Positions 17,866 to 26,299 of a stretch of 64,000 nt of DNA are shown here, one piece after another. Source of the DNA: Nonomuraea wenchangensis (lineage in GTDB: Bacteria; Actinomycetota; Actinomycetes; Streptosporangiales; Streptosporangiaceae); NCBI RefSeq assembly GCF_900111685.1, contig NZ_FOHX01000015.1:185596-249595 (forward strand), read 5' to 3'. The notes under the pieces are model-generated. The model ran no database searches. It saw only the letters and a list, made by a program, of their open reading frames with translations, and was not told the origin of the DNA. The first letter of the stretch is position 1; each line of letters opens with the position of its first letter. A program made the translations under genes and the position numbers.

Positions 17866-18939
17866 ATGAGTCCTCAGCTTGACGACATCCGGCGGGCTCC
17901 CAAGGTGCTGCTGCACGATCACCTCGACGGCGGGCTCCGCGCCGAGACGATCGTCGAGCTGGCCAGGGAGTCCGGCTACGACCGGCTGCCCACGACCGAT
18001 TCCGACCAGCTCCGGCAGTGGTTCGAGGAGGCCGCGGACTCGGGCTCGCTCGAACGTTATCTGGAGACGTTCGACCACACGGTGGCCGTCATGCAGACGC
18101 GCGAGTCGCTGGCGCGGGTCGCCGCCGAGTGCGCCGAGGACCTCGCCGCCGACGGCGTCGTCTACGCCGAGGTCCGCTTCGCGCCCGAGCAGCACACCAG
18201 CATGGGGCTCAGCCTCGACCAGGTGGTGGAGGCGGTGCTCGAGGGCTTCGCGCGGGGCTCGGCCGGCCGGGGCATCCGGGTCGGCACGCTGCTGACCGCC
18301 ATGCGCCACCAGGCCAGGTCCATGGAGATCGCCGAGCTGGCCGTGCGCTACCGCGACGTGGGCGTGGTGGGCTTCGACATCGCCGGGGCCGAGGCCGGCT
18401 ACCCGCCCACCCGGCACCTCGACGCCTTCGAATACCTCCAGCGGGAGAACGCCCACTTCACCATCCACGCGGGCGAGGCGTTCGGACTGCCGTCGATCTG
18501 GCAGGCCATCCAGTGGTGCGGCGCCGACCGGCTCGGCCACGGCGTGCGCATCATCGACGACATCGCGGTCGGTGACGACGGCGGCGCCAAGCTCGGGCGG
18601 CTGGCGGCCTACGTCCGCGACAAGCGCATCCCGCTGGAGATGTGCCCCACGTCCAACCTGCAGACCGGGGCCGCCGCGTCCATCGCCGAGCACCCGATCG
18701 GGCTGCTGCGGCGGCTGCACTTCCGGGTCACGGTCAACACCGACAACCGGCTGATGAGCCGCACCAGCCTGTCGCTGGAGTTCGCCAAGCTGGTGGAGGC
18801 GTTCGGCTACGGCTGGGACGACCTGCAGTGGTTCACGGTCAACGCCATGAAGTCGGCGTTCCTGCCGTTCGACGAGCGGCTGGCGCTCATCAACGGGCGC
18901 ATCAAGCCCGGGTTCGCGCAGCTCAAGTGGCAGCCGTGA
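17866..18939 (+). CDS. add: Adenosine deaminase
   Basis: Converts adenosine and deoxyadenosine to inosine/deoxyinosine. The zinc ligands HDH (17-19) lie in LLHDHLDGG, the catalytic Glu in HAGEAFG, another His in GHGVRI, and the metal Asp in VNTDNR. The 357 residues are the standard length. Its place just after the import/deoA operon, and the purine nucleoside phosphorylase on the other strand, complete a purine salvage route. Confidence 0.95.
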   Translation: MSPQLDDIRRAPKVLLHDHLDGGLRAETIVELARESGYDRLPTTDSDQLRQWFEEAADSGSLERYLETFDHTVAVMQTRESLARVAAECAEDLAADGVVYAEVRFAPEQHTSMGLSLDQVVEAVLEGFARGSAGRGIRVGTLLTAMRHQARSMEIAELAVRYRDVGVVGFDIAGAEAGYPPTRHLDAFEYLQRENAHFTIHAGEAFGLPSIWQAIQWCGADRLGHGVRIIDDIAVGDDGGAKLGRLAAYVRDKRIPLEMCPTSNLQTGAAASIAEHPIGLLRRLHFRVTVNTDNRLMSRTSLSLEFAKLVEAFGYGWDDLQWFTVNAMKSAFLPFDERLALINGRIKPGFAQLKWQP

Positions 18940-19574
18940 AGCAGACCTACCGCTCCAGGTCCGCGTTCGTGATGGCGTGGTTCTGGCTGGCGTTCGTCGC
19001 CTTCAACGTCTACGACCTGATCAACAAGTACACCGGCAAGGCGTCGATGGTGGCGCTCGCCGTGCTGGCCGTGCTGACCGTCATCGTCTACGTCGTCGCG
19101 CTGCGGCCCGCCACCGTGTTCACCGAGCACGAGTTGGTGGGCCGCAACCCGCTGCGCACCGTACGGGTGCCGTGGGCGGCGATCGACGACGTCACCGTGT
19201 CCCACGCCATCAGCGTCCACCACGGCGGGGGCGAGGACGGGAGCGGCGACGGCGGCGTGCTGCGCCTCTGGACGCCGATGAGCAGCGCCAGGGAGCGGGC
19301 CAAGGCCCAGCGGCGCGGCATGCCGAGCCAGCGGCGGCGCGGGCGGTTCGCGACCGAGCCGGCGGTGAGCCGGGCCGAGCAGGCGGCGCAGGAGGCGCTG
19401 GCCGGCCGGACGCACGCCGACTGGGTGGGCGACCAGATCCGCGAGCGCGCCGAGGGCGCCCGCCGCCGCACCGGCGAGCAGCCGGTCCAGGTCCGCACCA
19501 CGTGGGCGTACGACGCCATCGCGGTCGCGGCCGCCGCCCTGGCCCTGGTGATCGCCGCGATCGTCGTCCCCTAG
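18936..19574 (+). CDS. PH-domain-containing membrane protein
   Basis: About 212 residues. There are two N-terminal membrane helices (about 10-30 and 36-54), a bacterial PH-like region starting TVFTEHELVGRNPLRTVRVP, a charged Arg/Ala-rich middle with no clear fold, and a C-terminal membrane helix. GTG 18936 overlaps the add stop (GTGA), so the two are cotranslated. Similar genes commonly follow add in actinomycetes; the role is unknown. Confidence 0.75.
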   Translation: MKQTYRSRSAFVMAWFWLAFVAFNVYDLINKYTGKASMVALAVLAVLTVIVYVVALRPATVFTEHELVGRNPLRTVRVPWAAIDDVTVSHAISVHHGGGEDGSGDGGVLRLWTPMSSARERAKAQRRGMPSQRRRGRFATEPAVSRAEQAAQEALAGRTHADWVGDQIRERAEGARRRTGEQPVQVRTTWAYDAIAVAAAALALVIAAIVVP

Positions 19575-19586
19575 ACGCACCGGTGG

Positions 19587-20327
19587 TCAGTGTTGCCTGG
19601 GGGGTCTCGACTCGATGAAGCGGGTCATGCCCGCCTGGGCGATGCCGCTCGCCTCGACCTGTTCGGCGGCCGAGGTCTCGGCGGCGAAGGCGCGTTCGAC
19701 GTCGGCGGCCGGCGGGCGCAGCAGCGCCAGGTGCACGGCGGTGGCGGTGCCGGGCTCGCTCCAGTGCCGCGCCCGCGCCACGGCCGTGTCCACCAGCGCC
19801 TCCGGGGCGACGAGCTCGTCCAGCAGGCCGGCGGCGAGCGCGTCGGCCGCGTCCAGCCGGGCCGAGTCGAGCACGAGCCGCAGCGCCCGGCCGCCGCCGA
19901 CCAGGCGGGGGAGCAGCAGGCTGGCCGCGTTCGAGACCGACAGGCCGAGGTGGTTCTCGGGGAAGAAGTACTCGGTCGCGCCGACGCCGATGCGGGCGTC
20001 GAAGCACAGTGTCCACTCGGCGGCCCCGCCCACGGCCAGGCCGTTGACGGCGGCCACGACCGGCACCCGGCTCTCCAGCACCGCCCTCGTCATGTCGTGG
20101 AACAGCTCCACCTCGCCGACGAGCGAGCGCCCGGCGGCCTCGTGCAGGTCCTCGCCGGCCGAGAACGCCCGCCCGGTGCCGGTGACCACGATGCCCCTGC
20201 CGCTCCTGCCGTGCTCGCGGACGACGGCGGCGAGGTCGGCGCGCATGGCGGCGGTGAGCGCGTTCAGCTTGTCGGGACGGGTCAGCGTGATCACGGCCAC
20301 CTCGTCGCGGACGGTTACCTCGATCAT
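19587..20327 (-). CDS. Enoyl-CoA hydratase/isomerase family protein
   Basis: 246 residues of the crotonase fold. Visible motifs are ITLTRPDKLNALT, the first oxyanion-loop region AFSAGEDL, and the second AAVNGLAVGGAAEWTL, followed by EYFFPENHLGLS where the catalytic Glu of hydratases is expected. ATG 20327 has AGGAGGAGAG upstream; the frame is open further back but lies inside the ligase gene. It forms an ATGA-coupled operon with the acyl-CoA ligase, implying a short route that activates then hydrates an acid. The substrate is unknown. Confidence 0.88.
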   Translation of the reverse strand: MIEVTVRDEVAVITLTRPDKLNALTAAMRADLAAVVREHGRSGRGIVVTGTGRAFSAGEDLHEAAGRSLVGEVELFHDMTRAVLESRVPVVAAVNGLAVGGAAEWTLCFDARIGVGATEYFFPENHLGLSVSNAASLLLPRLVGGGRALRLVLDSARLDAADALAAGLLDELVAPEALVDTAVARARHWSEPGTATAVHLALLRPPAADVERAFAAETSAAEQVEASGIAQAGMTRFIESRPPRQH

Positions 20328-21802
20328 CGGCTCTCCTCCTGGAGGACGGGGATGGCGGGCGCGGCGCGCTGGTCGCGGCCGGGCGGGAGCAGGTGGCGCT
20401 TCTCGATGCGGGCCGACGGGGTCAGCGAGAACGCCTCCACGAACTCGACGTAGGCGGGCACCTTGAACCGGGCCAGCCGCTGCCTGGCGTGCTCGGCCAC
20501 GCTCCTGGCCGTCGCCGCGTCGGCGGCGTGGCCGGGGCGGAGCTTGAGGAACGCCTTCGGCAGCTCGCCCCACAGCTCGTCGGGGATCGGCACCAGCGCC
20601 GCCTGGAGCACCGCGGGATGCTGGGTGAGCACGCTCTCGACCTCGGCGCACGAGATGTTCTCGCCGCCCCTGCGGACCATGTCCTTGATCCGCCCGGCGT
20701 GCACGATGTGGCCCCGGGCGTCGCGGACCCCGAGGTCGCCGGTGTGGTACCAGCCGCCGCGGAAGACCTGGGCGGTGGCCTCCGGGTGGTTCCAGTAGCC
20801 CTTCATCATGGGCAGGCCGCGGACCAGGATCTCGCCGGTCTCCTCGTCGAGCGTGACCTCCTTGCCGGGCGGCGGCAGGCCCATCCCGCCGGTCCCGACG
20901 CACTCCGCGTCGTCCACGGGGACGAGCAGGTCGGGGCCGCTCTCGGTGGAGCCGTACAGCTCGCGCCAGGGCGCGCCCCAGCGCTCCTCGAACTCCCGGT
21001 GCAGGTCGGGGCGGATGCCGGAGCAGAGCACCAGGCGCATCCGGTTCGCGCGGTCCTCGGGGGCGGGCGGCTGCTTGTGCAGCAGGAGCGGCATGGTGCC
21101 CAGCACGTACGTGAGCGTCGCCCCGTGCTCCCGCGCCGCCGGCCAGAAGCCGGAGGCGGAGAACCGTGGCAGCACGACCAGCGGGATCCCGCCGGCCAGG
21201 CAGACCAGGGTGGCCCACTGCGTGTCCATGTACGAGTACGCCTGCGTCATCATCAGCACGTCGTCGTCCCGCAGCCGTACGGCCTCGGCGACGACGCGCG
21301 CGGTCCTCAGCCAGTAGTCGTGGGTGAGCAGGCACGCCTTGGGGAAGCCGGTCGTGCCGGAGGTGTACTGGAAGTTGGCGACGTCCTCGGGCCCGGCGGC
21401 GACGACGGGCGCGGGCGCGTCCTCGGTGAGCGTGTCGAACAGGTGCACGGCGCCCGGGACGTGCGGGGCGTACTCCGCGGTGGTGACGGTGGCGACGGCC
21501 CCGGAGTCGCGCAGCACGTGCTCCAGGTCGGCGGCCCGGTAGCGGACGTTGACCGGCACCGCGACGCCGCCCGCCCTGAGGACCGCCAGCCAGGTGAGCG
21601 GCCAGGCGGGGACGTTGTCCAGCATGATCGCGACCCGGTCGCCGGGCCGGACGCCGCGCGCGGCGAGCGCTCCGGCCAGGCGGTCGGTGGTGGCGTCGGC
21701 GTCGGTGAAGGTCAGTGAGGGGTGACCGGGGAAGCGGAGGAACTCGCGGCGGCCGTGCCGGTCAGCGGCCTGCCTCAGCAGATGAGGGATCGTTTCTGAC
21801 AT
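20324..21802 (-). CDS. Acyl-CoA ligase (AMP-forming, CaiC-like)
   Basis: A 492-residue ANL-superfamily ligase. The phosphate loop is YTSGTTGFPKACLLTH, the A5 motif YGSTES, A7 YHTGDLG and A8 GRIKDMVRRGGENIS. At the C-terminus the usual TGKxxK motif is PSARIEK, with Arg where the catalytic Lys normally sits. A Lys-to-Arg change at this spot also occurs in some CaiC-type ligases. The protein probably forms an acyl-CoA that the downstream hydratase handles. The start overlaps the regulator gene by 41 bp. Confidence 0.88.
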   Translation of the reverse strand: MSETIPHLLRQAADRHGRREFLRFPGHPSLTFTDADATTDRLAGALAARGVRPGDRVAIMLDNVPAWPLTWLAVLRAGGVAVPVNVRYRAADLEHVLRDSGAVATVTTAEYAPHVPGAVHLFDTLTEDAPAPVVAAGPEDVANFQYTSGTTGFPKACLLTHDYWLRTARVVAEAVRLRDDDVLMMTQAYSYMDTQWATLVCLAGGIPLVVLPRFSASGFWPAAREHGATLTYVLGTMPLLLHKQPPAPEDRANRMRLVLCSGIRPDLHREFEERWGAPWRELYGSTESGPDLLVPVDDAECVGTGGMGLPPPGKEVTLDEETGEILVRGLPMMKGYWNHPEATAQVFRGGWYHTGDLGVRDARGHIVHAGRIKDMVRRGGENISCAEVESVLTQHPAVLQAALVPIPDELWGELPKAFLKLRPGHAADAATARSVAEHARQRLARFKVPAYVEFVEAFSLTPSARIEKRHLLPPGRDQRAAPAIPVLQEESR

Positions 21803-22454
21803 GCGGCGGCTCCCAGGGGAACTCGGGCAGCAGAGAGGGGTCGGGGGCGGCGGCGGCCCGGACGGAGGAGCGTACGGCGGCCAGCCCGATCGCCACGAAC
21901 TCCGCGCACACCTGCTCCAGCGTGGAGTCCCCGTCGGGGCGGTACCACTCGCTGGTGCCGGTGCACATGGACATGAGCGCGAGGCGGGTGAGCCGCTGGT
22001 CGGCGATGCGGAAGGAGCCGTCGGCGACGCCGTCGGCGATGGCGCGCCTCCAGTGCTCCTCGTAGGCGTCGCGCAGGGCGATGATCTCGTCGCGGGCGGG
22101 GGAGCCGGGGGTCAGGGAGCGGAGCTCGCCGTCCATGACCCGGGTCGTCATGGGGCTGAGTGCGTGGGTGGCGGTGAGCGAGCTGATCAGCAGGGCCAGG
22201 CGGTCGGCGGGGGCGTGGACGTCGCGCAGCATGTGCTCGGTGGCGTCGATGAGCCCCTGCTGCGCGCCGCGCATGAGGTCGGCGAGCAGGGCCTCCTTGC
22301 TCGCCACGTGGTGGTAGACGCCGGCGTTGGTCATGCCGACCTCACGGGCCAGGTCGCGGACGCTGGTGGCGGCGTAGCCGCGCCGGGCGAACAGCAGCAC
22401 CGCCGCCGTCCTGATGCGCCGGCTCGCGTCCGCGTCCCGGTCCTTGAGGTCCAT
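21762..22454 (-). CDS. TetR-family regulator of the acyl-CoA operon
   Basis: 230 residues. The N-terminal HTH is RIRTAAVLLFARRGYAATS...EVGMTNAGVYHHVASKEAL (residues about 13-55), a KstR2/FadR-like TetR domain, with an all-helical ligand domain behind it. It is first in the operon, overlapping the ligase by 41 bp, and a perfect 14-bp palindrome sits 12 bp before its start. The likely mode is repression of the whole operon, relieved by an acyl-CoA; the ligand is inferred from family precedent. Confidence 0.88.
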   Translation of the reverse strand: MDLKDRDADASRRIRTAAVLLFARRGYAATSVRDLAREVGMTNAGVYHHVASKEALLADLMRGAQQGLIDATEHMLRDVHAPADRLALLISSLTATHALSPMTTRVMDGELRSLTPGSPARDEIIALRDAYEEHWRRAIADGVADGSFRIADQRLTRLALMSMCTGTSEWYRPDGDSTLEQVCAEFVAIGLAAVRSSVRAAAAPDPSLLPEFPWEPPHVRNDPSSAEAGR

Positions 22455-22465
22455 CGCAGGCTCCT

Positions 22466-22479
22466 ACCGAACGTTCGGT
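22466..22479. promoter_or_regulatory. Perfect palindrome, TetR operator
   Basis: ACCGAACGTTCGGT is a perfect 14-bp palindrome directly upstream of the TetR gene. The ACCGAACG/CGTTCGGT form is typical of TetR regulators of fatty-acid and related catabolism in actinobacteria. Confidence 0.75.
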
Positions 22480-22506
22480 CGTACCTATGCCGCGAAAGTA
22501 CCTCAC

Positions 22507-22527
22507 TCCATGGCAAAACGCCATGGA
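22507..22527 (-). terminator. Hairpin downstream of the phosphosugar mutase gene
   Basis: TCCATGGC (22507-22514) pairs perfectly with GCCATGGA (22520-22527) with a 5-nt loop that reads GTTTT on the minus strand. It lies 18 bp after the mutase stop on that strand. There is no following T-run, so termination strength is uncertain. Confidence 0.45.
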
Positions 22528-22544
22528 TCAGTACCAGTTGCCGC

Positions 22545-24173
22545 TCAGAGCCCGAGCGCCACCGTGAGATCGGCTCCGACGGCGTTGAGAGCGGTGGTGG
22601 CCGTGACGCGGGCCTCGGTGACCTCGCCGGTGACCGGGACGACGACCTCCAGGTAGCACTTCAGCTTGGGCTCGGTGCCCGACGGGCGGACCACCACGCG
22701 GGCGTCGCCCTCCAGCCGGTAGCGCAGGCCGTCGGTGGGCGGCAGGCCGCCCGCGCCCTCGGCCAGGTCGTCCACCGCCAGGACCTTGCGCCCGCCCAGC
22801 TCCGCCGGAGTCTCGGCCCGCAGCCGGTCCATCGCCCCGGCGATCTGGGAGAGCTCGGCGACGCGGAAGGAGAGCTGCGTCGTGGCGTGCAGGCCGTAGC
22901 GGCGGGCCTGGTCGTCCAGCAGGTCCAGCAGCGTACGGCCGTCGCGCTTGGCGGCGGCGGCGATGGCGGCCACGGTCAGGGCGGCCCCGATGCCGTCCTT
23001 GTCGTGGACCGGCAGCCCGGCGTCGGAGCCGACGCTGTAGCCGATGGCCTCCTCGTAGCCGAACACCAGGCCGGGACCTGCCTTGATGATCCACTTGAAG
23101 CCGGTCAGCGTCTCGCCGTACCGGACGCCGTGCGCGGCGGCGATCTTGCCGAGCAGGGTGGAGGAGACGATCGTGGTGGCCACCATGCGGTCGCCGGTGG
23201 TGTGCGTGATGACGTGCTCGGCCAGCAGCCCGCCGACCTCGTCGCCGGTCAGCATGCGGCAGCCGCCGCCGGGCAGCGGCACGCCGACCGCGCACCGGTC
23301 GGCGTCCGGGTCGTTGGCCAGCACCAGGTCGGCGCCCGTCGCGGCGGCCAGGGCGACGGCGAGGTCCATCGCGCCCGGCTCCTCCGGGTTGGGGAAGGCG
23401 ACGGTCGGGAAGTCGGGGTCGGGGTCGCGCTGCTCCTCGACCGACATCGGCGAAGGGAAGCCGGCGGCCAGGAACGCCCCCGTGAGCGTGGCCGCGCCCA
23501 CCCCGTGCAGCGGCGTGTACGCCACCCGCAGGTCACGCGCGTCACCCAGCGGCAGCGCCGTGATCGCGTCGAGGTAGTCGTCCACGATGCCCTCGCCCAG
23601 CTCGGTCAGCGTGCCGGGGGCGCCGAGCGGGAGCTGGTCGACCGGGCCGACCGCGTCGATGGCGGCCGAGATGCGGCTGTCGATCGGCGGCACGATCTGC
23701 GAGCCGTCGCCCCAGTAGACCTTGTAGCCGTTGTCGCGCGGCGGGTTGTGGCTGGCCGTCACCGTCACCCCGGCGTCGGCCTCCAGGTGGCGGACGGCGA
23801 AGGCGAGGACGGGCGTCGGCAGCGGGCAGGGCAGCAGGGTGGCGTGCAGCCCCGCGCCGGTCAGCACGGCGGCGGTGTCGCGGGCGAACACGTCGGACTT
23901 GTGCCGGGCGTCGTAGCCGATGACGACGTGCTTGCCCGGCCCGAGCACCGCGGCGAGCCCGGCGGCGGCGCGCATGACGGTGACGCGGTTCATCCGGTTG
24001 GGCCCGGCGCCCAGCTCGCCGCGCAGCCCCGCGGTGCCGAACTCCAGCTTGGCGCCGAAGCGGTCCTGCAGCGCGTCGAGGTATTCGCGCTCGATCAGCG
24101 TGCCCAGCTCGGCCCGGGTGTCGGGGTCGGGGTCCTGCGCCAGCCAGGCGCGCGCCTGCTCGATCAGGTTCAC
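22545..24173 (-). CDS. Phosphosugar mutase (phosphoglucomutase/phosphopentomutase type)
   Basis: A 542-residue alpha-D-phosphohexomutase family enzyme. The active-site serine is in TASHNPPRDNGYKVY (residues about 138-152), the metal loop NDPDADRCAV (Asp residues near 292-296), a sugar loop in GYEEAIGY, and the phosphate loop RPSGTEPK near the end. It is ATGA-coupled to purine nucleoside phosphorylase, so a role turning ribose-1-phosphate into ribose-5-phosphate is as likely as glucose/mannose phosphate mutation. The mycobacterial equivalent is called pmmB. Confidence 0.9.
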   Translation of the reverse strand: MNLIEQARAWLAQDPDPDTRAELGTLIEREYLDALQDRFGAKLEFGTAGLRGELGAGPNRMNRVTVMRAAAGLAAVLGPGKHVVIGYDARHKSDVFARDTAAVLTGAGLHATLLPCPLPTPVLAFAVRHLEADAGVTVTASHNPPRDNGYKVYWGDGSQIVPPIDSRISAAIDAVGPVDQLPLGAPGTLTELGEGIVDDYLDAITALPLGDARDLRVAYTPLHGVGAATLTGAFLAAGFPSPMSVEEQRDPDPDFPTVAFPNPEEPGAMDLAVALAAATGADLVLANDPDADRCAVGVPLPGGGCRMLTGDEVGGLLAEHVITHTTGDRMVATTIVSSTLLGKIAAAHGVRYGETLTGFKWIIKAGPGLVFGYEEAIGYSVGSDAGLPVHDKDGIGAALTVAAIAAAAKRDGRTLLDLLDDQARRYGLHATTQLSFRVAELSQIAGAMDRLRAETPAELGGRKVLAVDDLAEGAGGLPPTDGLRYRLEGDARVVVRPSGTEPKLKCYLEVVVPVTGEVTEARVTATTALNAVGADLTVALGL

Positions 24174-24973
24174 AGCTTGTCCACCACCTGGGCCAGCAGC
24201 ACGCCCATGCGGGCGGCCGTGGCGCGGCCGACCTCCAGGACCTCCTCGTGGTTCAGCGGCTCGCCCGCCAGGCCCGCGCCGGGGTTGGTGACGAGGGAGA
24301 CGCCGAGCACTTCCAGGTTGGCCTCGCGGGCGGCGATGGCCTCAAGCACGGTGGACATGCCGACCATGTCCCCGCCGAGGGTGCGCAGCATGCGGATCTC
24401 GGCCGGCGTTTCGTACGTCGGCCCGCGGAAGGCGACGTAGACGCCGTCGGCGAGGGTGGGGTCCACCTCGCGGACCAGGGCGCGCAGCCGGCTGGAGTAG
24501 ACCTCGGTGAGGTCGATGAAGGTCGTGCCGGTGATCGGGTTGGCGCCGGTGAGGTTGATGTGGTCGCTGATCAGGACCGGGTCGCCGACGTTCTGCGTCT
24601 CGGGCCGCAGGCCGCCGGCGGCGTTGGTGAGCACGAGCGTGCGGACGCCGGCCGCGGCGGCGGTGCGCACGCCGTGCACGACGGCGTCCACGCCGAGACC
24701 CTCGTAGAGGTGCGTGCGCCCGAGGAAGACCAGGGCGTGCCGCCCGGCGGCGGTGCGCACGACGCGGATCTTGCCGCCGTGCCCGGCCACCGCCGGAGCC
24801 CGGAATCCGGGCAGGTCCGTGAACGGGACCTCGCTCACCGTCTCACCGATCGCGTCGGCGGCGGGCACCCACCCCGACCCCATGACGAGCGCCACGTCGA
24901 AGGTGTCGAGGCCGGTCGCGGCGTGCAGCGCCGCGGCGGCCTCACTGGCCAGGGTGTATGCGTCTTTGCTCAC
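24170..24973 (-). CDS. punA: Purine nucleoside phosphorylase (trimeric type)
   Basis: Splits inosine and guanosine with phosphate to base plus ribose-1-phosphate. The 267 residues show GSGW at the phosphate loop, GRTHLYEG, NAAGGL, and VGMSTVLEAIAAREA with the substrate Glu/Met region. The start is GTG 24973, three bases after the upstream peptidase gene. It supplies ribose-1-phosphate to the mutase behind it and takes inosine from adenosine deaminase. Confidence 0.94.
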   Translation of the reverse strand: MSKDAYTLASEAAAALHAATGLDTFDVALVMGSGWVPAADAIGETVSEVPFTDLPGFRAPAVAGHGGKIRVVRTAAGRHALVFLGRTHLYEGLGVDAVVHGVRTAAAAGVRTLVLTNAAGGLRPETQNVGDPVLISDHINLTGANPITGTTFIDLTEVYSSRLRALVREVDPTLADGVYVAFRGPTYETPAEIRMLRTLGGDMVGMSTVLEAIAAREANLEVLGVSLVTNPGAGLAGEPLNHEEVLEVGRATAARMGVLLAQVVDKL

Positions 24974-24976
24974 ATC

Positions 24977-26299
24977 TCAGTAGTTTAGGAGCAGCCTGTC
25001 CAGCACCCGAACGCCGAACTGCAGCGCCTCGACCGGCACCCGCTCGTCCACGCCGTGAAACATCGCCGCGAAGTCCATCCCGGCGGGCAGGCGCAGCGGC
25101 ACGAACCCGAACCCGCGCACCTCAAGGTCGGCGAAGAACGTCTTGTTGTCCGTGCCGCCCGACATGCAGTAGGGGATCGCCCGCGCCGTCGGGTCCTCGG
25201 CCTTCAGCGCCGCGATCATCGACTCCACCAGCGCCCCGTCGAACGACGTCTCCAGCGCGATGTCGTGGTGGATGAACTCGCGCCGCACCTTCGGCCCGAG
25301 GAGTGAGTCGATCGTCTTGAAGAAGTCCTCCTCGAAGCCGGGCAGGAAACGCCCGTCGATCACCGCGGTGGCCTGCCCGGGGATGACGTTGGACTTGTAG
25401 CCGGCGGTGAGCTGGGTGGGGTTCGTGGTGTTGCGGAGCGTGGCGCCCACGAAGCGCACCAGCGGCCCGATCTTGTCCAGCACCGGCTGAGGGTCGTCCT
25501 CGTCGAACGGGATCCCGAACGCGTCCGCCACCTCGGTGAGGAAGGTGCGCACGGTCGGCGTGTACGTGAGCGGCCAGTCGTGCTCACCGATCCGCGCCAC
25601 CGCGCGGGCGACCTCGGTGACCGCGTTGTCGCCGTTGAGCATCGAGCCGTGCCCGGCGGTGCCGTCGGCGATCAGCTTCATCCAGGCCAGGCCCTTCTGG
25701 GCGGTCTCGATGAGGTAGAGCCGCAGCGACGGGTCCACCTCCAGCGAGTAGCCGCCGACCTCGCTGATCGCCTCGGTGACGCCCTCGAACAGCTCGGGGT
25801 GGTGGGCGGTGAGGTATTTGGCGCCGTAGACGCCGCCGGCCTCCTCGTCGGCCACCCAGGCGAAGACGAGGTCGCGGCGGGGCCGCCGGCCCTCGCGCTT
25901 CAACTGGCGCAGCACGGCCAGCATCATCGCGTCCATGTCCTTCATGTCCACCGCGCCGCGGCCCCAGATGTAACCGTCGCGCACCTCCCCGGCGAACGGG
26001 TCCACCGACCAGTCGGCGGCGTTGGCCGGCACCACGTCCAGGTGGCCGTGCACCAGCAGCGCGGGCAGCGACGGGTCGGTGCCCTCCACGCGGGTGACGA
26101 CGTTGCCGCGGCCCGGCTCGCTCTCCACGTAGGTGGCCTCGATGCCGACCTCGGCCAGCCGCGCCATGACGACCTCGGCCGCGGCCCGCTCGCCGGGGCC
26201 GCTGCCGTCCCCGTAGTTGCTGCTGTCCACGCGGATCAGCTCCACGCAGAGGTCGGCGACCTCCTTCTCGGCGGGCGTCAGGGAATCGGCAGCTGTCAT
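24977..26299 (-). CDS. M20/M25/M40-family metallopeptidase (ArgE/DapE-like)
   Basis: A 440-residue two-zinc hydrolase. The metal motifs are LLVHGHLDVVPA with His/Asp, GRGAVDMKDMDAMML with bridging Asp, and WVADEEAGG with the catalytic Glu pair. GTAGHGSML opens the dimerisation lid, and GGTDNKTF with FHGVDERVP forms the C-terminal metal site. It hydrolyses an N-acyl amino acid or dipeptide. It is coupled (ATGA) to the Lrp regulator upstream and lies divergent from an MFS uptake gene, so uptake and cleavage of an amino-acid derivative is the likely theme. Confidence 0.9.
   Translation of the reverse strand: MTAADSLTPAEKEVADLCVELIRVDSSNYGDGSGPGERAAAEVVMARLAEVGIEATYVESEPGRGNVVTRVEGTDPSLPALLVHGHLDVVPANAADWSVDPFAGEVRDGYIWGRGAVDMKDMDAMMLAVLRQLKREGRRPRRDLVFAWVADEEAGGVYGAKYLTAHHPELFEGVTEAISEVGGYSLEVDPSLRLYLIETAQKGLAWMKLIADGTAGHGSMLNGDNAVTEVARAVARIGEHDWPLTYTPTVRTFLTEVADAFGIPFDEDDPQPVLDKIGPLVRFVGATLRNTTNPTQLTAGYKSNVIPGQATAVIDGRFLPGFEEDFFKTIDSLLGPKVRREFIHHDIALETSFDGALVESMIAALKAEDPTARAIPYCMSGGTDNKTFFADLEVRGFGFVPLRLPAGMDFAAMFHGVDERVPVEALQFGVRVLDRLLLNY

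Noticed and set aside
21801..24440. An 879-codon plus-strand frame across TetR, mutase and phosphorylase genes
   Set aside because: It spans three well-supported genes on the other strand and is low-complexity.
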